Positions 10,928 to 20,436 of a stretch of 64,000 nucleotides of DNA are shown here, one piece after another (positions within the stretch are counted from its first letter, which is position 1; each line of letters starts with the position of its first letter). The stretch is from Heterodera schachtii (taxonomy: Eukaryota > Nematoda > Chromadorea > Rhabditida > Heteroderidae): assembly GCA_023374025.1 (NCBI GenBank), contig SIJG01000041.1, positions 953,001 through 1,017,000 of the forward strand, given 5' to 3'. Position numbers and translations under genes: made by a program. The notes beneath the pieces are model-generated. The model saw only the letters and a list, made by a program, of their open reading frames with translations, did not search any database and was not told the DNA's origin.

Positions 10928-13204
10928 TGAAGACAACGGCGACAGCGACCAAAAGAAAAAAAAACGGAATAAAATGGACAGATGGAGAGAATGAGAAGGA
11001 AATTCGAATGAGTAGAAACTAAAAGTTAGGTGTGTAATTTGGATTAATTTTTTGAAACTTAACAAACTTATAAACCCATTCAAGAACATTATTCGAGAGT
11101 TTTGTTTTTTAATAGTGTACACTATGGTTATTGGACACAGTGTTAAGACAAAATTTCTCATTACGCCAAATTTCGTAATTGGTGTAATTTTTTGCGCGCT
11201 AATTCAAAATACACTGGTCAATGCCTTTTTGTATTTTTTGTTTTGATCAGCCATAACTTGCTTCATTTCCAAAATAAACTGAATAAATAGAAATGGAGAA
11301 TTTTTTTCTAACTAAGTAAAAACTAATCCAATCGTACCCATAGTAGGGGTATAATTTTAAAAATTGCCAATTTTTCTGGAAAATTTTTTAAATTCGGGGA
11401 GGGAGGGGGGGGGGGGGGGGGGGGACGTGCCGTCCCCCTCCTTAGAGATCGTACATTGTCGAAATAGTCAAAAAATAAATAAAAGAAAAAATTACATTAT
11501 CAAATTCTATTAATTATCAAAAACAATCACTCGGAATTGCCCGCACGAGAAAAAATTGTCAATTTTATTTTTTTAAGAGTCCCTCCCTGCTTTACAAGAT
11601 AAGAAAATAGGCACAATTTTTTGAAAATATTAAATTTTATGAACGTAATTAAAATGTCAATTATTTACATATTAGTGGACATAGGCTATACAACGGCTAT
11701 TGATTTGCCCTTTGACGAAGACGGGGAAAAAGAAGGAAAGGAATGAAATGTGAGGAGAGGTAAAGCAAAAGGGGGAGAAGCGGAAGAAAGAGCTTACAAT
11801 TAGCAAAACGTTTATGAAATTTTATGCTTAAATGCCAACCGAAATATGAGAGGACAATGAAAATGAGGTAAGGCGAAAAGATTATTTATCGATATCAGAA
11901 TTAAACGCTGTTAAGAGCGACCACAACACAATGAATGAATGAACGATTGATTGGTAATGATAATGGTGAGCATTTAAATGAGTTGGGAAGCGAACGGCGG
12001 ATTGATTTTATCATTTATCAACATTTATGCCCTTAATGAGAAGGGGGAGCGATTAAAAACACCCCTCGGGGGTTACAAAATAGTTGGTCAATTGGTAAAT
12101 ATTATTTATGTACGGAGGACACATGCACATTGTGTTTGGATATTTTGACAATTCGATTAAAAAGGGTGCATTAATTCAATTGCTCTATTTTTACTTTCTT
12201 ATCGGAACTGTTTGACACTCATTTATCAATTTGTTGACGAAAACGGAATAATTAAAGAAATAATAAATTTAATTTGTTTTTTGATGAGTCGATTGAGGCA
12301 AAACTGACACAAATGAAGAAATATCAAAAATCAAAATGAATTTGATCACATAAAATGACAAATAAAAAGGGGCAAGAAATTGGAATGAAAATTCTTTCAT
12401 TCGTTCTTTGGCCTTTGTTTTTTCACCCACATAAAGGGAATGAATGATGAATTCTGAATTCATCATTTTTGAGTGAAAATGGACAAAATTTTGAGAAAAT
12501 CTTTGTTTTGGAATGCGTTGTTCCTCAAGAAATTAGCGAAAAGAATGCTAAAGCAGCAGAAACATTTATAGCTTAACCCAACCCAAACATTTGGAGAAAG
12601 CGAAGGATGAATGAATGAATGAATATAACTGACAAATGAGTGACTGATTGACTCTTGAGGGTTCGGGGGAGGGGGGGAAGGGATGATAGCAGCGCAAGAG
12701 GAAAAGAAAAGCAGTGGGCAAACATTTGCAAATGAGTGGGAGGGGGTGGGGGAGGGATGAAGCGTATGGGAAGGGAGGGGAAGGGGAAGAAGATGGATGG
12801 ATTGGATGATGTGGCGATGAGAAAGGCGAGAGGAAAAAGGGGGGAAAAGGGTAAAAAGGTTTGATGGACGAATGGAAGGAGAAAAGGATAAAAATGGGAA
12901 AGGTGGTGAAGAAACGGATGAGAATGAATGAAAGGAAGGAAAGGGAAGGAAGGGAAGGAAAGGGAACAGCAGAAAAGGAAGGAATTTGAAGCGAAGGAAT
13001 GGTAATCTTCTGCTGCCGCTGCATATTTATTATGAATGATAAAAAAGTAATCAGTTCGACCTCCGTGTTTTCTGTTTTCCCTTTCCCTTTTCGTCCCTTC
13101 CCTTTGGGCGGGTGCCATTTTCCACGGAATAAATGCAAAAATATGTGCGGCGGGCGATGGGCACGGCAAAGGAAAGAGCAATCGGACGAACATTCGCCGG
13201 GTGA

Positions 13205-13312
13205 GGGGGGAAGGGGGGGGGGGGAAGTGCACAATGGGCGAATGAGAGGGGGGGGGGGGGGGGGGACGAATGGATGGTACAGAGGGGCAGAGGGGGGGGG
13301 GGGGGGGAGGGA
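13205..13312. repeat. Clustered poly-G runs
   Basis: Four long G runs (about 9 to 15 bases) within about 100 bp, embedded in a purine-rich strand. They are simple sequence, potentially able to form G-quadruplexes, and their exact length is likely to be unreliable in any assembly. Confidence 0.85.
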
Positions 13313-14159
13313 AAGACTTTGGCCCATCCGCCGTCTGTCCGTTCCTATTCAAACAGAGAAAAGCAAAAGCATTAATTTTGGCCAACAGAGAATTGGACAC
13401 GGAAAAAGAGAAGCAAGAAAAAGCGGGTGCTTCTGCTAAAGAGACAAAGATAAGCAGAGAGTGGGCAAAATGAAGAGACCGAAGAAAGACAAAGCGGGAA
13501 AATAGTGGAGGGGAGGGGGAGAGTTGAAAAACCCTCCAAGCGGGCGCTTTTTCATTTCACTTTCGCGAGCTTTGCCCTCGAAAGCGAAAGTGGTGGCCGC
13601 ATAATTTTAATGGGCCATTCGGCAGAGGGAAAATGGAAATTAGAAAAAAACAAATGGTGAAAAGATTGGAAACAAAAGGCCAATTAATTATTTAAATTTG
13701 AAAAAGCTACTGTTCTTTGCAAAAACAAGCTATGTACAAATTAATACCAGAGCCGATTTATATGGACAAAAACCAAAATAATATGGACGAAAAATTCCAA
13801 AAAAATGGAGGAAATAAAAAGAAAAAATACGGATAAAAATTGTCAAAATATAGACAAAAAGTTTTTCAAAAAATTATTAAAAATTTCTGAAAGTTTTACC
13901 CATTCAATTTTAAAACTAAAAGTGAAATCTTTTTAATTCATGAAAAAATAATAAATAAAATTCTATTTAATGTCTCAAATTATTAATTTGAGAAAAGAAT
14001 TTTCATTCTCGTTGAGAAAAATAATTTTAACCTTAGTCTTAATAGGAATATCAAATGTTTCGGTCAATGGGAGTGATTTCTTGGAAAATTTTATCAGATA
14101 AAATAAACAAAATATTAGTTAAAAATTAAAATTTTTTACCATAGGAAGTGGAAAAGAAG

Positions 14160-14370
14160 GACTTGGGGAAGAGGAAGAGGGAGAGAAAGAGAGATGTGAA
14201 GCGAAAGATGAGGAGAAATGAGTAGAAAAGAGGGAGTGGACGGAGTGGGGGAAGAGGAAGAAGGAGAGAGAGGGAGAGATGGAAATGAGGGACTGGGGGA
14301 ATAGAAAAAGGAGAGAAAGAGAGATGGAAAAAAGGGAGTGGGGGAAGAGGAAGAAGGAGAGAGAGGGAGA
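14160..14370. repeat. Purine-rich tandem repeat
   Basis: Three or more imperfect copies of a roughly 60-bp unit containing GGGGAAGAGGAAGAAGGAGA and GAGAGGGAGAGATGG. No coding capacity. It lies in the gap upstream of the GNAT gene. Confidence 0.7.
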
Positions 14371-15077
14371 GATGGAGAGGCTAATTAAGTTTTGGTATGA
14401 GCTTTTTTAATTTGCATCTGATTTGTGAGTAACAAATCACTTTCGTTTGTCTGTCTGTCTTCCTTCGCTTTCCCTTTCCTTTCTCTCTCTCTCCTCCCTT
14501 TCGTTTCTCTTTTTTAAGTTAATTAGTGTCTGTCACAAGTCCATTTGCTTCATTTTATCTGCTGATCAAAACATTCAACAAAGAAGCGGCATACTCTTTT
14601 CCTTCTCTCTCTCTCTCTTACGTCCTCTCTTATTTTTCCATTTTCTCTCAGTCCTTTACATTTATTCACTCCTTTTCTTCCCTGCCCTTTTTCTTTTTCT
14701 CTTTTCGCCCTCTCTTTTTCTTTTCTCTTTTCGCCTCTCTTTTTCCTTTTCTCTTTTCGCCCTCTCTTTTTCTTTTTCTCTTTTCGCCTCTCTTTTTCCT
14801 TTTCTCTTTTCGCCTCTCTTTTTCCTTTTCTCTTTTCGCCTCCTCCTTTTCTTTTCGCCCTCTCTTTTTCCTCTTTTCCCTTCTCTTTTCTTCACTCCTT
14901 CCCCCCTCTCATCAATCTCCCCCCTCCCCCCTCTGTAATTACGTCGTCCATTTTCTCATTTTAGTTGGTTGGACTTGGAAATCTGTCCCCGTGTCCCCCC
15001 CCCCCCCCCCTCTCTCTCTCCCCTCTCCGTCTGTCGTCCGTTTTCCGTCCGTTTTGTTGCCGCATTTTCTCCGTCCG

Positions 15078-16521
15078 ATGCTTTCCCCAAAAATCTGTCA
15101 CTTTTCCTCCGATGGCCGTGACTTTGTCATTGAAACTGTGAAGGTTACATTCTTTTGTAAATTAATTTCGCTTTTAATTATGTCCATTTGCTCTTCCCTT
15201 TCTTTTCTAAGTTCGCCTCCTCCTCCGATCGCTCCGAAGTGTTTAATTTCATGCAAAACATTTTCCGAACCAACGAACCGATCACTTGCGCACTTCGTCT
15301 GTCTGCTTATCACTTCCGATTGATAATTAATTAATTAAATATTAGAAGAAAAAGCATCTAATTAATAATAATTATATAGCTATTAAAAGTGCAAAAAGTG
15401 GCGTAAAAAACATTCATTCAATTGGCAAATCACTTACCCCCCCCCCTTCCCCCTTCCCCCGTCCTTTTTTTCCAAATTTGGCCAATTCTTTCAGAGTGTT
15501 CCGCCTCAGACACTTCGCAAATATTCGCTAACATTTGTGCAAATTGCTTTAAGGTTCATTGAATTTCGATTTGTATTGACCATTAAGGGCATTTCCTTGG
15601 CTTTTAAGTTCGATTTGTCTTTGGTCGCCAAAAACGCCCAAGGCGAAGTGATTGCAATTGCATTGAACGCACTTTGTGACTATGATGACGATGATTGGAA
15701 GAAGAAAAACGACGGAAACATTTCGGCAAAATCGGAAAGTAGCAGAAAAGAATTCGGAGATGGTTTGTCCAACGGAGGGACAAAGACAAATGGTCGAACT
15801 GTGAAGATATCCGAAACGGACCCTACGCTTCCAAAAATGCCAATCGACTCGCCGTGTTCATCGATTGGGTGGAGAGGGACGGCGGCGCCCTTTTGGCCCC
15901 GGGCACCGTTCGGCGGGCGATGAAATTGGAAATTATCGCTGTACATCCCGAAAATGGCCGGTGCGTGGGTAAAGCCCCCCCCCCCCTCCGCACTTCCTTT
16001 AATTATCCCTCCAGCCGGTCCCTCACTTTCACTTCACCCAAATTCGGCTTTATTCCTCCCTCCCCTTTCAACTGGGGATTTTATTGGGATGAGGGCTTAG
16101 GAAAGGGTGATGGGATCACGCCAAACCAACAACATTTATTGGGATGGTTTATTGTATATTTAAACTTTTACCCCCCCCCCCCCCCCTCCTCTCAAATTCG
16201 GCTTTTACCCCCTCCCTCACTTTCTTTCAGACTCGGCTTGGCCTCCAATTTGCTCCGTTCCTCCATCCAATTGGCCCATTCCTTCGGCTGTTCCCATTTG
16301 ATCACTTGCGCCACCGCCGTCGCCTCACAAAATTTGTTTAGGAAAGTCAGTCGATCATTTTCAACTCATTTCTTCTCTTCCATTAGCTGTTTCTGTTTCA
16401 GTTTGGCTTCAAAACCATCAGAAAAGTCCCTTTTCACTCTTTTCTCGACGACGGAGTGCCAATTTTTGCGGGAGTCCATGACAACGGCGAAGGAGCAGAA
16501 CTGATGATTTTGTCGATTTGA
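15078..16521 (+). CDS. GNAT N-acetyltransferase (arylalkylamine N-acetyltransferase-like)
   Basis: Acetyl-CoA-dependent transferase of the nematode/insect GNAT group resembling arylalkylamine (dopamine/serotonin) N-acetyltransferases. Seven exons join in frame: 15078-15143, 15212-15296, 15495-15553, 15609-15762, 15807-15960, 16231-16345, 16402-16521. Seen in order: DFVIETVK start, an FRTNEPITCAL block, DLSLVAKNAQGEVIAIALN (typical 'S.VA.d..g.ivGv.LN'), then KLEIIAVHPENGRLGLASNL, where the acetyl-CoA loop sits, GCSHLITCATAVASQNLF, and the tail FGFKTIRKVPFHSFLDDGVP. The MLSPKIC start is the first ATG in frame and leaves about 250 residues, usual for the family. Substrate cannot be told from sequence. 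Confidence 0.85.
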
Positions 16522-17516
16522 TTAAGCAATTATCCATTATTTTTTTACCATTAAATGGGTGAATTAGTCGAAATTTGCTCAATCACTCTCTTCTGACTTT
16601 GTTCGATCACTTTGGCGGTGCTTTTGGTGCCAAAGTTCGTCCCAAATTGGGTCCATATGCCTTTTCCTCTGCCCCCCTTTTACAATCTCCCAAAATTTGC
16701 TTCCCATCTTCCGATGCCTCTTTCCCTCCACAAATCCTCGGCGGCCTTCGAAAACGTCCCTTCCAGCGATTTTATGGACAATAAAATTTGCTGCCGTCAC
16801 CGCTCACTTCGATCCTCCCCCCCCCCCCATTTTCTCCACATCGATGCCGCCCATTCCCAACTTTTCTGATTGAGGGACAGACGGCGACTTTTATTGCCTT
16901 TTTGTTGTCCGTCCCCCATCCCTACTCATTCGCACTGTGCCCCGAGGGGAACATTCGCCCTTCCCCAAATCGATGGCTTTGTCCGATGGGTGGCAAATTC
17001 CCGGTTTTAAACGCCTTTGGCTGCTGTACTCTTTGCTGCTTCTGATCGCAATTCTTTGGCCGTTTCGCCGTCTCAATTAAATGGCTGTAAGTTGTGTATT
17101 GTGCAAATCAATCTTTAGGATTTATCAATGTTATGATAAAGGAAGAATTAAACGGATAAGCAAAAGTGATGAAGGGTCCTTCCCTGGCTTAATTAGCCTT
17201 AATTGCCAGCCGACAAAGACGGAGTCCTTAATTGGCAGAATATTTGTTTGATTTTGCCTTAGGGCACTTCACAAAGTGCAGCCGCCATGGAATGAATCGG
17301 GGAACTGTCCAAGAACGAAAGAGGAACGAAAGGTGCATGGGCTGATCAGTTATCAGGTGATTGGGGACGAGGCAAAGGCGGAGGGTGCCGCAACAAAAGA
17401 GTAAATTCAATGATTTCAAGTCGATAATCAATTCCGAATATTATGGTATTGCTTTCCAAATCCACAATGAATGATACTGTATTCCCCGCCCACTCCGACA
17501 ATTGCGTCCCTTAGGC
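16522..17516 (+). other. Region that should hold the 5' end of the Wnt gene
   Basis: No complete exon chain could be fixed. An ATG at 16973 opens MALSDGWQIPGFK followed by RLWLLYSLLLLIAILWPF, which looks like a signal peptide and could be the Wnt leader. A second open stretch with Cys (about 17265-17400) could be an intermediate exon. Neither joins unambiguously to the exon at 17517. Confidence 0.35.
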
Positions 17517-19885
17517 ACGCATTTGCGCTCGGCTGCCCGATCTGATGCCTCACATCATTTCGGCCGCCGCACTTTCCGTTGATTTGTGCCAGTCGACTTT
17601 CGCCGATCGCCGGTGGAATTGCTCGACAGTGTTAAGTGCACCGAACCTTACGAACGATTTGACAACCGGTTTTGAATTATGATTAATACTGAATTATTAA
17701 TTGATTTTCCAGGCACCAAGGAGCAGGGTAAGTCAGTGATCAGAGTGAGCCATTGATCAGAAAATCAAAATATTTGCGCGATTATTTAACTCTGCCTTTC
17801 TCTGTTTCTCTGCCAGCCTTTGTTTACGCACTCTCTTCGGCCGCCGTGACTCATCAAATTGCCAAGGCGTGCTCTTCTGGTCAAATTGCCAATTGTCCTT
17901 GCGGTTTTGGGGGTAATTTGAGAAGACAACATTATTTACCATAAATGGCATTTGCTCGCAGATTCAGTGACCACCGCCTCAATTTCATCGTCCGTTCAAT
18001 CGCCGGGCAAAAATAATGGCGGAACCGAAAAGGGCAATTTGTTGGAGCCGAATTTGACCGAATTGAGCTACAAATGGAAGGGCTGCAGTGACAATGTGAT
18101 CCATGGAAGAAGGTGAAATTGGCAATGGAATTTGGATAAAGAATTAATTAATTGCGCCTAATTACTCGGAATTATCACAGAATCAGCCGGGAATGGAGCG
18201 ACGCCAAGTGGCGGCCCAATGCGATGGAATTGGTGACGAAAATAGCGACCAAAAATCGGTGGAACATTTTGGAGGAGGGAACGACGGACGGAGGAGTAAT
18301 GAAGCTGAAAAGGGTGAGAAAATGCAAAGGAATTAGGAATCTGAACGAATTTGGGCAAATTTAGCAAGCAATGGACGGGAAGAGAAGCGGACAAAAGGCG
18401 AGAATGAACGAAATGAACAACGAAATTGGAAGACAAGTGAGCAAAGGGGGGGGGGGAGAATGGACAAAATGCCAATAATTTTCCAAGCGAAAATGGAAAT
18501 TCTTGACTCTAAAATGGAAAATCTGTAACTTAATTCACTATTTCAAAATTTATTGACACATCACTCCTAATTCTTAAAAAAAAAAATAATTTCCGGCTAG
18601 CAGATTGCCGAACAAAGTCTGTACAAAAAGTGCAAATGCCACGGCATGTCAAGGTCAGAGGGGGCGGGGGAGGGGGCTTTGGCCAAGTCAAACCCGACCA
18701 AAACATTGGTTGATGGGTTAGCTCATGTGACGTGAAAACGTGCTGGTACACTCTTCCACCGTTTGAACAAATTGCTGAAACGCTGCGGCAAAGGTACGAC
18801 GGGGCGAGGCCAATGCCGTGGATGAACAACTCGAAAAGGCGGTGGAAATCGGCGGAGGAAGCGCGAGGATGGCAAATTTGGTAAAAGGATGAGAGAAGAC
18901 GGGGAAAAGGAAAAAGACCACATTTTGAAGGTGTACCTGAGCAATTCGCCAAACTATTGTGAGGAAAATGTGGCAGAAGGAAGTCTCGGCACGAGGGGCA
19001 GGTGAGAGAAATGGGGAAAAGAGGAGAGGGGGAAGGCGGAAGAAGAGGGAAAGAAAGGGAGGAGGAATTGAATAAAAGAAGAGGGAGAGCGGAAGAAGAG
19101 GGAGGAGGAGGGAGGGGAAGAAGAGGGAGAAGGAGAGAGAGAGTGAAGAAGAGAAATGAGAGAGAGTGGAAGAAGAGGGAAAGAAAGGGAGGAGGATTGA
19201 ATAAAAGAAGAGGGAGAGCGGAAGAAGAGGAGGAGGAGGGAGGGGAAGAAGAGGGAGAAGGAGAGAGAGAGTGAAGAAGAGAAATGAGAGAGACTGGAAG
19301 AAGAGGAAAGAGAAAAAGGAGATAAGAGAGGGGGAGAAGAGGGAGAAGGAGAGAGAAGGAGAGAGAGAGTGAAGAAGAGAAATGAGAGAGAGTGGAAAAA
19401 GAGGGAGGAGGAGGGAGGGGAAGAAGAGGGAGGAGGAGAGAGTGAAAGAAGAGAAATGAGAGAGAGTGGAAGAAGAGGGAAAGGGAAAAAGGAGATGAGA
19501 GAGGGGCAGAAGAGGGAGGAGGAGAGAGAGAGTGAAGAGGAGAAATGAGAGAGAGTGGAAGATGAGAAAGAGGGAGAGAGGAAGAAGAGGGAGGAATATT
19601 ACTCTCTCTTCTTTCCCCTCTCTCTCTCTCTCTCTCTCTCTCATTCCTCTCCCGGCTCGGCCTTTACATCACATTTCCCACTTCCTCACCTCTCTCTCTC
19701 TCTCCCCCAGGGTGTGCAACATCAGTTCGTTCGGGTCCGACAGTTGCGAGTCGTTGTGCTGCGGGCGCGGCTTTTCCGTCTCCCAAGTGCGGGTGGAGGA
19801 GAATTGCCAATGCAAATACATTCACTGCTGTTACATAAAGTGTAAAAAGTGCACCACAACAGTGAACAAATATTTCTGTAAATGA
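17517..19885 (+). CDS. Wnt ligand, 5' exon(s) unresolved
   Basis: Secreted lipid-modified signalling protein. Exons: 17517-17668, 17713-17727 (15 nt), 17817-17912, 17962-18112, 18181-18313, 18604-18653, 18722-18803, 18839-18880, 18931-19001, 19711-19885. Hallmarks in order: [39 protein letters not shown] followed by a C..G...C cluster, [13 protein letters not shown], the [17 protein letters not shown] block containing the CHGxSxSC acylation site, [21 protein letters not shown], and the terminal [10 protein letters not shown] / [10 protein letters not shown] / KYFCK. Frame is kept across 18804-18838 only if a 35-nt GC-AG intron is spliced (GACGGG|GCGAGG). Which of the five C. elegans Wnts it matches cannot be decided here. 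Confidence 0.9.
19005..19710. repeat. GA-rich tandem repeat array then (TC)n inside the last Wnt intron
   Basis: The intron between the last two Wnt exons is almost entirely purine on the plus strand from 19005 to 19590. Imperfect repeats of GAGGGAGAGCGGAAGAAGAGG and GAAGAAGAGAAATGAGAGAG recur. It then switches to pyrimidine (CTCTCTCT) up to the acceptor. The 308-residue open frame on the opposite strand is a by-product of this composition. Confidence 0.85.
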
Positions 19886-20035
19886 TCATTTTTGTGAAAT
19901 GAATTTTTTTTTCTTCAAAAAGTGCCGTCTAAAAATAATTTAATTTTTTTAAATAAAATTCTGCAAGCCGATGGAATTTGAAATGGGGACAAATGGGGTA
20001 AATTTAGTCATTCCATTGATTCATTGTCAGTGCAT

Positions 20036-20140
20036 CCTTTTTTTTGCTCATTTGTCTTCCCCTTTTTTTTGCTCATTTGTCCCTTCCCCCCTTTTTTGCT
20101 CATTTGTCCCCCCCTTTTTTTTGCTCATTTGTCCCATCCC
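20036..20140. repeat. Tandem repeat of TTTTTTGCTCATTTGTCC units
   Basis: Four copies of a T-run followed by GCTCATTTGTC and a short C/T run, about 26 bp each, between the Wnt stop and the first DEG/ENaC exon. Confidence 0.8.
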
Positions 20141-20436
20141 AATTCATCCATTTTTCTGGCTGGCAACGGAAATTCCTTTTTCGTCCCGGTCAATTGTGAA
20201 TGTTACGGTGTTTTTGTCCAATTTGCTTGAGCAAACAATTCTCTCCGTTTTTTTTTGCTGATGTAAGCGATGCCGGAGACCCCCGGGTGAATTTGTGCCA
20301 AATTTCTCGGCTTTTCCGAGGGGGCGGACAGATTGCTTTTCACGCCCATTCATTGCCAATTAACGAGCGACGGTTTGGCACTCACAATTTCATTTCGGCA
20401 TTATTTTCAAATTTGCTCCATTTGCCTCTCTGCTGA

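Larger units (their letters stand above)
10928..15077. other. Gap without supported gene; low-complexity and AT-rich
   Basis: Upstream of both GOGAT (-) and the GNAT gene (+), so it probably holds both promoters. Contents: AT-rich DNA; a G run of about 20 at 11409-11424; purine-rich blocks at 12660-13000; several G runs at 13205-13312; short purine repeats at 14160-14370; and a C/T tract of TTTTTCTCTTTTCGCC-like units at 14440-14930. The long open frames opposite these tracts are compositional and I do not call them genes. Confidence 0.7.

Noticed and set aside
12566..13400. Two overlapping minus-strand frames of 253 and 275 codons
   Set aside because: Poly-Pro/Ser/Phe translations of a purine tract with G runs in two frames at once; no start context, domain or splice support.
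14526..15323. 265-codon plus-strand frame
   Set aside because: Only the part from 15078 (MLSPKIC...IETVK) is coding, as exon 1 of the GNAT gene. The rest is a pyrimidine tract and introns.
18801..18804. Frameshift in the Wnt gene from a missing G
   Set aside because: A 35-nt GC-AG intron explains the same discontinuity without any error. Kept as an alternative in the findings.
18718..19644. 308-codon open frame on the minus strand
   Set aside because: It lies opposite the GA-repeat intron and last-but-one exons of the Wnt gene and consists of Ser/Leu/Pro/Phe low complexity. Composition keeps stops away.
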